A DNA stretch of 64,000 nucleotides from an uncultured Rhodospirillales bacterium (GTDB taxonomy: Bacteria; Pseudomonadota; Alphaproteobacteria; Rhodospirillales; UBA2165): NCBI GenBank assembly GCA_913055735.1, contig CAJXKD010000002.1, positions 784,150-848,149 of the forward strand, read 5' to 3'. Shown piece by piece: positions 21,868-30,780 of this stretch (the first letter of the stretch is position 1; each line of letters starts with the position of its first letter). A program made the position numbers and the translations under genes. The notes under the pieces are model-generated. The model did no database searches. It had not been told where the DNA came from and worked only from the letters and a program-made list of their open reading frames with translations.

Positions 21868-23430
21868 TCAGTAAGCGCGCGCGATGAAAATTTCCTCCAC
21901 CGCGGGCTCGCCGGTAAAAATACATTTGCCGAATGCCGTCGGTTGATCCAGCGGCACGTTGCGGATCGTCAGCTTAAGCGGTGCGAGCATCGCCTCTACT
22001 TCTTCCAGCTTCTTGCCGGTGGGCTTGCACCACGCCACCCGCGCCCAGCCGAGATCGGACGCACCGGAAGTGCTGACACCTTCCTCATCCTCGCTGTCGG
22101 CCTCGCCGAAATAGCCGCTGAGCGCCGCCATACTGTCAATGCCGATCTTGATGCGGCTTTGCAGGCGCGTCTTGGCCTCGTCGTATAGATTTTTCTGAAT
22201 CTCCTCGAGCAGCGATGCGGCCAGCCCAACGAAGTCGGCATGGTTTACCGCTGTCGATTTGATCTTTTCCCCTTCATACAAGACGTCACGGCGCAGATAG
22301 CTCACCTGGCCGTTCTCGATTTCGCGGGGGCCGATTTCCAACAGGATCGGGGCGCCCCGGCGCACCCAATCCCAACGCTTGTTACTAGCGCCACGGTCCT
22401 TGCTATCCACGTTGACGCGAAGCCGGGCACCGAGTGCTGACTGCACGACCAATTCCGACCGCAGCTGACGGCAATAGTCGAGTACTTTGGCATCTCCCTC
22501 CTCGCCACGGAGGCGCGGCAGGATGACGATCTGGTGCGGCGCTAGAGCCGGCGGCACCCGCAGCCCGTCATCATCGCCATGGGTCATGATCAACCCGCCG
22601 ATCAAGCGCGTCGACACACCCCAACTCGTCGTATGGGCATATTTCTCGGTGCCGTCGGCGGCCTGATATTTGATGTCCTGAGCCTGGGCGAAGTGGGTGC
22701 CGAGATAGTGCGAGGTGCCGGCTTGCAATGCCTTGCCGTCCTGCATCATTGCCTCAATGGAATATGTATTGTCGGCCCCCGGGAAACGCTCGTTCTCGGT
22801 CTTCTCACCCGCGATCACCGGCATGGCCATGACCGTTTCGGCGAACTCGCGGTAAACCTCGAGCATCCGCATCGTTTCCTCGATCGCATCCTCACGGTCG
22901 ATATGGGCCGTGTGCCCCTCCTGCCAGAGAAATTCTGCCGTGCGCAGGAACAGACGCGTGCGCATTTCCCAGCGCACAACGTTCGCCCATTGGTTCACCA
23001 GAACGGGCAGATCGCGATAGGAACTGATCCAATTGCGGAACGAGTCGGCGATGATCGTCTCGGACGTGGGCCGAACGATCAGCGGCTCGGTCAACTTGGC
23101 ATCGGGATCGGGCACCAACTCGCCATCGATGGCCTTCAGCCGATGATGGGTGACCACCGCCATTTCCTTGGCGAAGCCTTCGACATGCTCGGCTTCCTTG
23201 GCGATGAAGTCCAAGGGGATGAACAGCGGGAAATAGCAATTCTCGTGACCGGTTTCCTTGAACCGCTGGTCAAGCTGCTGCTGGATCAACTCCCAAATGC
23301 CATACCCCCAAGGCTTGATAACCATGCAGCCGCGGACGGCGGAGGTTTCGGCCATGTCGGAGCGGCGCACCACCTCCTGGTACCATTCGGCGAAATTTTG
23401 GGATCTGGAGGTCTCGAGGGCACGTCGCAT
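21868..23430 (-). CDS. proS: Prolyl-tRNA synthetase, archaeal/eukaryotic type
   Basis: Charges tRNA-Pro. The 520-residue protein is the archaeal/eukaryotic architecture. The opening NFAEWYQEVVRRSDMAE, the motif-1 region KPWGYGIWELIQQQLDQRFKETGHEN, YFPLFIPLDFIAKEAEHVEGF and LIVRPTSETII are hallmarks. A C-terminal extra domain ends in ...FIARAY, with the final Tyr typical of this type. There is no bacterial editing insertion between motifs 2 and 3. Most alphaproteobacteria carry a shorter bacterial-type enzyme of about 440 residues, so this is unusual in what is otherwise the standard proS-lolC-lolD position. An intrinsic-terminator-like hairpin ends about 20 bases before its ATG. Confidence 0.93.
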   Translation of the reverse strand: MRRALETSRSQNFAEWYQEVVRRSDMAETSAVRGCMVIKPWGYGIWELIQQQLDQRFKETGHENCYFPLFIPLDFIAKEAEHVEGFAKEMAVVTHHRLKAIDGELVPDPDAKLTEPLIVRPTSETIIADSFRNWISSYRDLPVLVNQWANVVRWEMRTRLFLRTAEFLWQEGHTAHIDREDAIEETMRMLEVYREFAETVMAMPVIAGEKTENERFPGADNTYSIEAMMQDGKALQAGTSHYLGTHFAQAQDIKYQAADGTEKYAHTTSWGVSTRLIGGLIMTHGDDDGLRVPPALAPHQIVILPRLRGEEGDAKVLDYCRQLRSELVVQSALGARLRVNVDSKDRGASNKRWDWVRRGAPILLEIGPREIENGQVSYLRRDVLYEGEKIKSTAVNHADFVGLAASLLEEIQKNLYDEAKTRLQSRIKIGIDSMAALSGYFGEADSEDEEGVSTSGASDLGWARVAWCKPTGKKLEEVEAMLAPLKLTIRNVPLDQPTAFGKCIFTGEPAVEEIFIARAY

Positions 23431-23446
23431 GGTCTATCCGTTTATC

Positions 23447-23468
23447 ATAAAAACCGGGGTCCCGGTTT
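23447..23468 (-). terminator. Intrinsic terminator between the Ala-rich gene and proS
   Basis: On the minus strand AAACCGGG and CCCGGTTT form a GC-rich stem with a very tight loop, followed by further T residues (five Ts in total) and TATGAT. It is about 90 bases after the stop of the Ala-rich gene and only about 17 bases before the proS ATG. It probably ends the upstream transcript, or it attenuates proS. Confidence 0.6.
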
Positions 23469-23555
23469 GGGGCGCGACTGTAGGAAATGGCCGACGCCTT
23501 GTCCATGCGTTGCGTGGCGTTGATTGACCAAATATTTGAAGAGAATCAGTGGCTT

Positions 23556-24608
23556 TTAGCGCCCTGAGAGGATTTTCTGGCATTGCTCGGTCAACAGCCG
23601 CCGCTCGGCGCTGCCGAGCTCCTCACCGTTAAAGGTCAGCTTGCGGCTCAAAAGATTGTATTCGATTCGGCCAAGGATGGCGTTGCCGCCAACGGCCGAC
23701 CTCTTTTGCGCCGTGTCGATGGCATCCACGGTTGCCGCATTGGCGGAAAGCGAGGCATTCGCCGCGTCGGCCGCCGTTGAGGCATCGGTGGACGCCGTGT
23801 TTCCGGCATTGAGAAGTGCCACCTTGGCGGCATCGTTGCCCGCCGCCGAGATCGCCGCGCTTGCCGTGATCGCGGCGGCATCGGCGGCCTGTTCTGCAAA
23901 GCCCGCTTTTTCCCGCGCCGTCCCCGCGCTGACGGCGCTATCGGCCGCGGTCCGCGCCGTTTCCGCCAAGGCACCGAGCGTCGCCGCATCGGATTGCGCC
24001 GTGCTCAATGTCGCCGTTGCCGATTCGACATTGGCCTTTGCAATTCCATAGGCCTGCAATAAGGCTGCGTCGCCCCGGTTCGTGTCCCATGCGTCCTTGG
24101 CCGTAGCGAGGGCGGTGTCCGCAGCCGCTTTGTCGATGGCGGCCGTATCGGCAATGGTCTGTGCGGCACTGGCCGCGGCTTCCGCCGAGACTGCCGCCGT
24201 CTCAGCCGCCGTAGCCGCGGCGGTTGCCTTATCGGCGGAAAGCGCCGCCGCGGTTTCCGCATCCGCCTGATCCTCGGCGTTGGCGAGGTATTTGCTCATG
24301 TCCAGCTGGAGATCGAAGGAGATCACATCGGGAATCTTGATCCTGTTGCCGCCGTCGAGATCGGCGGGCGCCACGGACCGCCCCCTTACATCCCTGCCCG
24401 GCTTGAACTCCACGTCCTCCCGCGCTTGATGGCGTACGAGACGTTGGCAGTCCTGCTTGGTGATTTGGATGGTGATAGGCGCGGCTTCCTGTTGTCCCAA
24501 TCCGGTGGACGGGATCAGCACCATGCCGAGGCTCACGATCAGCGGGAAAGCAGCAGATTTTACCATCCAAAAAGGATACCCGATTCGACTTAAGATATGG
24601 TTGTTCAA
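23556..24608 (-). CDS. Exported protein with long Ala-rich segment, function unknown
   Basis: I do not recognise a function. From the TTG at 24608 the product is 350 residues; an ATG at 24566 would give 336 with a cleaner signal peptide. A hydrophobic signal segment ends near STGLGQQ. Next comes a compact block of about 90 residues with KQDCQRLVRHQARED, KPGRDVRGRSVAPADL and IKIPDVISFDLQLDM. About 190 residues then consist almost only of Ala, Thr, Asp, Ser and Glu, with AAxxA-type periodicity suggesting a helix or coiled coil. A final block (ILGRIEYNLLSRKLTFNGEEL...EQCQKILSG) follows. The two Cys, one in each end block, could form a disulfide. It lies alone between proS and a methyltransferase gene. 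Confidence 0.75.
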   Translation of the reverse strand: MNNHILSRIGYPFWMVKSAAFPLIVSLGMVLIPSTGLGQQEAAPITIQITKQDCQRLVRHQAREDVEFKPGRDVRGRSVAPADLDGGNRIKIPDVISFDLQLDMSKYLANAEDQADAETAAALSADKATAAATAAETAAVSAEAAASAAQTIADTAAIDKAAADTALATAKDAWDTNRGDAALLQAYGIAKANVESATATLSTAQSDAATLGALAETARTAADSAVSAGTAREKAGFAEQAADAAAITASAAISAAGNDAAKVALLNAGNTASTDASTAADAANASLSANAATVDAIDTAQKRSAVGGNAILGRIEYNLLSRKLTFNGEELGSAERRLLTEQCQKILSGR

Positions 24609-24676
24609 TTACCCTGCAGACCCATCTCTACTCCGGGGCCAACATATTGATTTTATTATGAATCAACGAACGCTGT

Positions 24677-25768
24677 TCAGAACGGCGGCAAGCTTTGAAG
24701 CGCATCGTGAACGGTGAAAGCCTGGGCTTCGGCTGTCCGCTCGGCAACCAGCTCGTGAATATGCGGTTGGACGGCAGATGCCTGGGACAACAGCAACCGC
24801 CACCGTCCGTCAAACGGATAGTCCTTCAATTTGATCGGAGGATCGCCTTTGGCGTAACGGTTGACGCAAGCGAAGACACCGCCCTCCCGAACAACACGCT
24901 GCACCTGCTCCAGATAGAAGGCAATGGCCGCCGGGGTCATCTCCATCATCGAACGTACATTGATGGCCAGATCCACTGACCCCTCGGCGAATTCGGTCAT
25001 CAGCCAACCGGGCAGCATCGCGAAGTCGGCCTGATCGAGGGCGGCAATACCTTCTTCCATCCAAAGCGTCATATCGACGATCCGTGCCTCGGGGAAACGG
25101 GATCGCAAATAGTAGTGCTGGACCGCCGTCACCTCGGGAAGGTCGAACAGAAGACAGAGGGCATCGGGATAAGCATCCTTGAGCTTCGCGGCCAGCCCGC
25201 CGAAGCCTCCCCCGATCTCGGCTATCAACGGACGTTGCCCGAGGGCCGCCCGTGTCGTGCGCAAGATTTGCCAGAAGTAGTAGATCAGGGAAAGGTCGTG
25301 CGCATTGATCGCCACATCGGGCTGCACCTCCCGGCCAGGCACGGTCAAATCGAAGCGGGCGCAGGCGGGATCTCCGGCAAGCGGCGCTAAATGATCGACG
25401 ACGAAACCAGCGCCGCATATCTGAACCACGGATCCGAGCACACGTCGGATCGTTTCGATCTGCCGCGCATCGGTTAGGACCGCGGGCAGCAAATCACGAT
25501 AATCATGCGCATGACGCAGGCGGTAGGGTGTGCCCTCCTCGTCCGGCCCTTTGTTCCCACTTTCGACAAATGCGGCGAAGTCGTCATTCAGCCCGTGACT
25601 GAGTGCGTTGCGCAGCAGCTTCGGCCACGCCTCGTCCGCATCGAAGGCACGAACATAATCCTCGGGGAAAACGTCCCAATGACTGCTTTTGTGTTCCGGC
25701 GGCGTATGCGCGCAGGCGAGTTGGTAATTGTCGCGAAGACGTCGAAGCAGATCGGAACTATCCGGCAT
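24677..25768 (-). CDS. Putative sugar O-methyltransferase (SAM-dependent)
   Basis: A 363-residue protein with a class I SAM-binding core: LIAEIGGGFGGLAAKLKDAYPDA (motif I, about residues 165-187), then LLFDLPEV (motif II) and ARIVDMTLW. The region DFAMLPGWLMTEFAEGSVDLAINVRSMMEMTPAAIAFYLEQV matches the putative sugar O-methyltransferase family found near polysaccharide genes. No glycosyltransferases accompany it here. It is 29 bases after the DUF1467 gene on the same strand, so it may be the tail of the nuo-birA-coaX-RNase J transcript. Product and acceptor are inferred from family resemblance only. Confidence 0.7.
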   Translation of the reverse strand: MPDSSDLLRRLRDNYQLACAHTPPEHKSSHWDVFPEDYVRAFDADEAWPKLLRNALSHGLNDDFAAFVESGNKGPDEEGTPYRLRHAHDYRDLLPAVLTDARQIETIRRVLGSVVQICGAGFVVDHLAPLAGDPACARFDLTVPGREVQPDVAINAHDLSLIYYFWQILRTTRAALGQRPLIAEIGGGFGGLAAKLKDAYPDALCLLFDLPEVTAVQHYYLRSRFPEARIVDMTLWMEEGIAALDQADFAMLPGWLMTEFAEGSVDLAINVRSMMEMTPAAIAFYLEQVQRVVREGGVFACVNRYAKGDPPIKLKDYPFDGRWRLLLSQASAVQPHIHELVAERTAEAQAFTVHDALQSLPPF

Positions 25769-25797
25769 GCTGCTCCTTTCCTGTTACGGTCGCCGCT

Positions 25798-26049
25798 CTA
25801 GGAACCGCCCCGAAAATCGCGGAACGAGACGAGATCGTAGATATCGATCAAATAGATGATGAACCAAACCACCGCGGCCAGTATCGAATTCAATACGATC
25901 TTCTTGAGCAAGTGAGGGCGGTCCGGCGCGCCGGGGTCATGCCCCTTCTCCGCCGATTCCTCATGACGCCGGACGCCAATGGGCAGGATCATGAAAAAGG
26001 TCAGCCACCAGATCACCAAATAGACCGCAATCCCCGTTATCCAACCCAT
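25798..26049 (-). CDS. DUF1467 family small membrane protein
   Basis: An 83-residue protein with two hydrophobic helices (about residues 5-25 and 53-72) around a short charged loop with RRHEESAEKGHDPGAPDRP. This matches the alphaproteobacterial DUF1467 family, whose genes commonly sit near RNase J, coaX and proS. No biochemical function is established. It begins 9 bases after the RNase J stop. Confidence 0.85.
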   Translation of the reverse strand: MGWITGIAVYLVIWWLTFFMILPIGVRRHEESAEKGHDPGAPDRPHLLKKIVLNSILAAVVWFIIYLIDIYDLVSFRDFRGGS

Positions 26050-26058
26050 CGTTTCCTC

Positions 26059-27726
26059 CTATACCCGAACCACATGCACCGTGATAACCGGCCGCTTGCC
26101 ATGCGTGGAGCGAAAATACCGCCGGATCGCCAAGCGTGCCGTTTCGTGTACCACGCGGTCGTCAATCGCATCACGGTCATCGAGGTCGGCAACGGCCTCG
26201 CGGACATCGGCAATAACCTCCGCGCTCGCGTACTCCACTTCGTCTTCGTCCAGAAGGCCGTGGGTGGTCAACTGTGGTTCGGCGACCAACTCGCCCTCCT
26301 CATCGATCACCAGCGTCAATGCAACGTCGCCATTGTACATCACCCGAAACCGGTCGCGGATGACATCGCTGTCCATGGGCAGGATGCGCGCGCCATCGAG
26401 GATCAGACGGCCGACCGGCGCTTCGTCGATAATCGCCGCATTGCCCGGCGCCAGCCGGACAACGGAGCCGTTCTCAACCAACACCGCCTCCGGCACCTGG
26501 CAGGCGCGCGCGAGTTCCGCATGGTGGATGAGATGACGTTGTTCGCCGTGCACCGGAATGGCGATCTGAGGGCGCAAATGCTGATACATGCGCACGAGTT
26601 CCTCACGCGCCGGGTGGCCGGAGACGTGAACGAAATGATCCATTTCTGTAATCACACGCACGCCCTTACGCACCAACTGATTCTGCAGCCGCCCGATGGC
26701 CAATTCGTTGCCGGGGATAATGCGCGACGAAAAAATAACGGCATCACCCTCCCCCAATTCCACGTGCCGATGGTTACCGCTGGCGATGCGGCTGAGAGCG
26801 GCACGCGGCTCCCCCTGGCTGCCGGTGCACACATACAACACCTGATCCTTGGGAATATCGACGGCGTCCTCCGCTTCGAGGAACGGTGGCAGATCGGCTA
26901 GATATCCAGTCGCCCGGGCAGCGGCATTGATGCGCCACAGAGACCGGCCGACCAACGAAATGGCACGGCCATTGGCCGCCGCCGCCTGAAAGATGGTTTG
27001 CAGCCGTGCCACATTGGACGCAAATCCGGTGACGGCAACCGCTCCGCGGCATTCGCTGATGACCTCGGTCAGGCTATCCAGAAGTGCGGCCTCCGATTTC
27101 GACGAACCTTCGACAAATACATTGGTGGAATCGCCGATAGCCGCCAACACGCCTTCATCGCCGATAGCCTTGAGCGCGGCTTCGTCGGCGGTCGGTCCGA
27201 TCACCGGATCGGGATCGAATTTCCAATCCCCGGTGTGGAGCACATTGCCCAAGGGTGTACGCAACACGACGGCGTTGGGCTCCGGCATGGAATGGGTCAA
27301 CGTGATCAGCTCGAGCCTAAACGGCCCCACCTCGAACTTGCCCGATAGCGACACCTCGATCAGTTCGACGTCGTCACCCGGCGCGTCCTGTTCCAACTTG
27401 CGGCGCAGCAATTCGGCGGTAAACGGCGTCGCGTAGACGGGGCATTTTAGCCGCGACCACAAATAAGGAACGGCGCCCAAATGATCCTCATGCCCGTGGG
27501 TAAGTACGATCCCGGCGAGACGGTCGCGGCGCTGTTCGATAAATTCCGGATCGGGCAAGATAATGTCGATGCCGGGCGTGGAGTCATCGCCGAACGTCAC
27601 CCCCATATCGACAATCAGCCAATCCTCGTCCCCCTCCGGTCCCAAGCCGTAGAGGTTGAGGTTCATACCGATTTCCTCGGCACCCCCGAGGGGCACGAAC
27701 ACAAGGTGCGGAGAAGGACCAGCCAA
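26059..27726 (-). CDS. rnj: Ribonuclease J
   Basis: RNase J is a zinc-dependent endo- and 5'-3' exoribonuclease of the beta-CASP metallo-beta-lactamase family, used in rRNA and mRNA processing. The metal-binding motif HGHEDH is at residues 77-82, the lactamase core continues to about residue 200, the beta-CASP domain contains GFASNVARLQTIF, and the later conserved SGHPAREELVRMYQHLRP and PVHGEQRHL follow. A 100-residue C-terminal domain closes the protein at 555 residues, the usual size. It sits 4 bases after coaX. Confidence 0.96.
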   Translation of the reverse strand: MAGPSPHLVFVPLGGAEEIGMNLNLYGLGPEGDEDWLIVDMGVTFGDDSTPGIDIILPDPEFIEQRRDRLAGIVLTHGHEDHLGAVPYLWSRLKCPVYATPFTAELLRRKLEQDAPGDDVELIEVSLSGKFEVGPFRLELITLTHSMPEPNAVVLRTPLGNVLHTGDWKFDPDPVIGPTADEAALKAIGDEGVLAAIGDSTNVFVEGSSKSEAALLDSLTEVISECRGAVAVTGFASNVARLQTIFQAAAANGRAISLVGRSLWRINAAARATGYLADLPPFLEAEDAVDIPKDQVLYVCTGSQGEPRAALSRIASGNHRHVELGEGDAVIFSSRIIPGNELAIGRLQNQLVRKGVRVITEMDHFVHVSGHPAREELVRMYQHLRPQIAIPVHGEQRHLIHHAELARACQVPEAVLVENGSVVRLAPGNAAIIDEAPVGRLILDGARILPMDSDVIRDRFRVMYNGDVALTLVIDEEGELVAEPQLTTHGLLDEDEVEYASAEVIADVREAVADLDDRDAIDDRVVHETARLAIRRYFRSTHGKRPVITVHVVRV

Positions 27727-27730
27727 CGTC

Positions 27731-28537
27731 TTAATGCGCCTGAGGAGCGGTTTGGGCGGTTTGGGCCGACGGGTGGTTGCGCCGGTGAATGGCCAGTAGC
27801 CCTTTGAGGGTTAGATCATCATCACACAAATCAATGGCGTCTGTCGCCTTGTTGAAAAGTGCGGCAAGGCCGCCGGTGGCAATCACCTTCATCGGCTTGC
27901 CGAATTCCTTACTGATCCGCGTCACCATGCCTTCGATCATGCTGACGTGGCCCCAGAAAATCCCGGACTGCATCGCCGTCACGGTCGTGGTACCGATCAC
28001 CTGCGGCGGTTTCTTGATGGCCACCCGCGGCAACTGCGCGGCCCCCATGTGCAAGGCTTCCAGCGACAAGTTGATGCCGGGATAAATCACGCCGCCGCGG
28101 TAATTCCCCTCTTCGTCGACCACGTCGAAGGTGGTGGCGGTTCCGAAATCCAGGATCAGAAGTGGTCCCTCGAATTCATCGGCGGCGGCAACGGCATTAC
28201 ATAACCGGTCGGCCCCCGCCTCTTCGGGACGGTCGATGGCAATCTTGATCCCGAGATCCAGATCGCCGCCAACCACCAGAGCCTTACAGTCGAAATATTT
28301 GATGCAGAGGGTCTGCAAGTGAATGAGATTGTCGGGGACGACGGTGGCGATAATGGCCGCATCAATATTGGTGCGGTCGATTCCATCGCGATCCATCAAC
28401 CGTTCGAGCCAAACACCGAATTCATCGGCGGTTCGGCTGGAGTTCGTCGCAGCCCGCCATTCGCCGAGCATTTCGCCGGAATCGCCGAACACCGCGAACA
28501 CGATGTTGGAGTTCCCTGAATCAATCGCCAAGAGCAT
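27731..28537 (-). CDS. coaX: Type III pantothenate kinase
   Basis: CoaX catalyses the first step of coenzyme A synthesis, phosphorylating pantothenate; type III enzymes are insensitive to CoA feedback. The 268-residue protein shows the ASKHA-fold motifs LLAIDSGNSNIVFAVF at the N-terminus, EAGADRLCNAVAA and LILDFGTATTFDVVDEEG. It lies 6 bases after birA and 4 before RNase J, a conserved alphaproteobacterial order behind the nuo operon. Confidence 0.96.
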   Translation of the reverse strand: MLLAIDSGNSNIVFAVFGDSGEMLGEWRAATNSSRTADEFGVWLERLMDRDGIDRTNIDAAIIATVVPDNLIHLQTLCIKYFDCKALVVGGDLDLGIKIAIDRPEEAGADRLCNAVAAADEFEGPLLILDFGTATTFDVVDEEGNYRGGVIYPGINLSLEALHMGAAQLPRVAIKKPPQVIGTTTVTAMQSGIFWGHVSMIEGMVTRISKEFGKPMKVIATGGLAALFNKATDAIDLCDDDLTLKGLLAIHRRNHPSAQTAQTAPQAH

Positions 28538-28543
28538 CCGTTT

Positions 28544-29311
28544 TTATCCTGCCGCCCCTTCGGTCACATTTGAGGCGGGAAAAAAGACATCACCGGCGGT
28601 AAAGCTACGCGGCACCCCGTCCACGTCAAGGATCAAGGCGCCATCAGGGGCTAGATCGACGAAATTCCCGGGAATATCGCCATAGGAACTCCGTACCGTC
28701 AGCCGGTCCCCGGGCCGGTGGGCCCGTTCTAGCCAAGCGGTACGGACAGCGCCGAACCCCTGCTCCCGCTCCACGGACAGCCAGCGGTCCAACTCTCCGA
28801 TATAGGTTTCCAGCAACCGGCCGACATCCGGCGCCTCACCGTACGATCCCAGCGATGTTGCCGGAAAGGCTGTCTCTTCGGGGTGGTGGGCGGCGTTAAT
28901 CCCGCAACCGATGACGATGGCCGACAGCCCCGTGTCGGGCACCGCCTCCAACAGGATACCGGAAATCTTCCGGCCTTCGAGGAGGACATCGTTGGGCCAT
29001 TTACAGAACAGTGAGGATCCGGGGAGAAAACGCGTCACGGTATCGGCAACCGCCAAGGCGACGGCGAACCCGAGCCGCGCGGCAAGACCGATCTCCTCCA
29101 CCTCCAAAATGAGAGAGCAATAGAGATTGCCGGGTTGGGATACCCACGGGCGCCCCTGGCGCCCCTTTCCCCCCGATTGCGCCTTTGCCCAAACGACCGT
29201 ACCCGACGGCGCACCGGCGATCGCCAAACGCTTGGCCTCTTCGTTGGTGCTGTCGATCTCGTCGTAGGCGGCGAGACGGTAGGTGGGCGGAAGTTGTTGT
29301 GCCGCTGTCAT
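28544..29311 (-). CDS. birA: Biotin--[acetyl-CoA-carboxylase] ligase
   Basis: Attaches biotin to the carrier protein of acetyl-CoA carboxylase and related enzymes. The 255-residue protein opens with the catalytic domain ([13 protein letters not shown]), has the biotinyl-AMP loop [37 protein letters not shown], and a small C-terminal domain. There is no N-terminal helix-turn-helix, so it is a class I ligase and not a biotin repressor. The gene overlaps nuoN by 4 bases (ATGA), so it is translated with complex I. Confidence 0.95.
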   Translation of the reverse strand: MTAAQQLPPTYRLAAYDEIDSTNEEAKRLAIAGAPSGTVVWAKAQSGGKGRQGRPWVSQPGNLYCSLILEVEEIGLAARLGFAVALAVADTVTRFLPGSSLFCKWPNDVLLEGRKISGILLEAVPDTGLSAIVIGCGINAAHHPEETAFPATSLGSYGEAPDVGRLLETYIGELDRWLSVEREQGFGAVRTAWLERAHRPGDRLTVRSSYGDIPGNFVDLAPDGALILDVDGVPRSFTAGDVFFPASNVTEGAAG

Positions 29312-30768
29312 CCCGGCATGAGAGCGGCCGTCGCCAAACTCGCGCCGCTGAGGATGGGAAGCGGATAGACGATGAACAGCAGCACAACCGCGCCGGTGAC
29401 GATCAAGACCGCCTTCATCTCCCGGCTGATGGGCTTGTCGAAGGCCTCTTCGGGATCGTCGAAATACATCACCTTGACGATCCGGATGTAATAGAACGCG
29501 GCAACGACGCTCGACAGCACGCCGATGATGGCGAGCGCGAACAACTCCGCCTCGACGGCCGCCAGGAAGATATACAGCTTGCCGAAGAAACCGGCCAACG
29601 GCGGAATACCCGCCATGGAGAACATGAAGGCGGCCAGCACGAAGGCCATCGCCGGATTGGTTTTCGACAGCCCCGCCAAGTCATCGATGCCCTCGACCAT
29701 GCGGTTGTTGCGCCGCATCAACAGAATACAGGCAAAGGTGCCGATGTTCATGAACATGTAGATCGCAAGATAAACAAGCAGCCCTTGCAGGCCGTCGGAC
29801 CGCGTGACGGCATCATCGGCAGCGCCGGCCACCGCAAGGCCGATCAGGGCATAGCCCATATGGCCAATGGAACTATAGGCCATCAGGCGCTTGATGTTCT
29901 TCTGATTGATGGCAGCAAAGGCGCCCAAGATCATCGACGCGATCGAGACGAAGATGATCACCTGGCTCCATTCCGCGCCGAGATCGCCGAACGCCCCGAC
30001 CATGGTTCGGGTCATGAGCGCCAAGGCCGCGATTTTCGGCGCGACGGCGAAGAAGGCCGTGACCGGGGTCGGCGCGCCTTCGTAGACGTCCGGTGTCCAC
30101 ATATGGAAAGGCACCGCCGAAACCTTGAACGCAAAACCTGCGAGGATGAAGACCAGACCGACGATCACGCCCACCGGCGCGTCGCCGCCAATGAACAGGC
30201 CCGCGAGCTTGTCGAAGCCGGTCGTGCCGGAAAAACCGTAAACCAGAGAAATGCCATAGAGCAGCAGCCCCGAGGACAAGGCGCCGAGAACGAAATATTT
30301 AAGCCCCGCTTCCGCCGACCGCGTGCTTTCCCGTTGGAACGACGCGATGACGTAGAGCGACAGGCTTTGCAGTTCGAGCCCCAGATAGAGGGCGATCATG
30401 TCGTTGGCCGAGACCATCATCATCATGCCGAGCGCTGCAAGCACCATGAGCACCGGGAACTCGAAGCGGAAGATGCCGTTCTGTTCCAGATACTCACGCG
30501 ACATGATCACGGCGACCGCCGTTGCGATTAGGATCAGCGCCTTGACGAAAACGGCGAACGTATCGGTGATGAAGGCGCCGCCAAACGTCGTTGCCGTACC
30601 GTCTGTTACGAGCCCGACGATAGCGATGGTGACGACCAGGACACCGGCGCTGGTATAGGACACATTGCGGCTGGCCGTTTGCGGATTGAGGAACACCCCA
30701 GCCATCAGCAATGCCATCGCGGCAACGGCGAGGAATATCTCAGGCAACGCGGGGATCAAATTGGGCAT
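29308..30768 (-). CDS. nuoN: NADH-quinone oxidoreductase subunit N
   Basis: One of the three antiporter-like membrane subunits of complex I that couple quinone reduction to proton pumping. The 486-residue protein has about fourteen hydrophobic helices and the Mrp-antiporter core with [13 protein letters not shown] and [21 protein letters not shown], including the charged residues needed for proton channels. It is the last nuo gene and overlaps birA by 4 bases; nuoM lies 12 bases upstream. Confidence 0.97.
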   Translation of the reverse strand: MPNLIPALPEIFLAVAAMALLMAGVFLNPQTASRNVSYTSAGVLVVTIAIVGLVTDGTATTFGGAFITDTFAVFVKALILIATAVAVIMSREYLEQNGIFRFEFPVLMVLAALGMMMMVSANDMIALYLGLELQSLSLYVIASFQRESTRSAEAGLKYFVLGALSSGLLLYGISLVYGFSGTTGFDKLAGLFIGGDAPVGVIVGLVFILAGFAFKVSAVPFHMWTPDVYEGAPTPVTAFFAVAPKIAALALMTRTMVGAFGDLGAEWSQVIIFVSIASMILGAFAAINQKNIKRLMAYSSIGHMGYALIGLAVAGAADDAVTRSDGLQGLLVYLAIYMFMNIGTFACILLMRRNNRMVEGIDDLAGLSKTNPAMAFVLAAFMFSMAGIPPLAGFFGKLYIFLAAVEAELFALAIIGVLSSVVAAFYYIRIVKVMYFDDPEEAFDKPISREMKAVLIVTGAVVLLFIVYPLPILSGASLATAALMPG

Positions 30769-30780
30769 GAGATGCGCTCC

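Noticed and set aside
29185..30531. Plus-strand frame of 448 codons over birA and nuoN
   Set aside because: Highly charged His/Arg/Asp-rich translation typical of the antisense of membrane-protein genes; it crosses two real genes.
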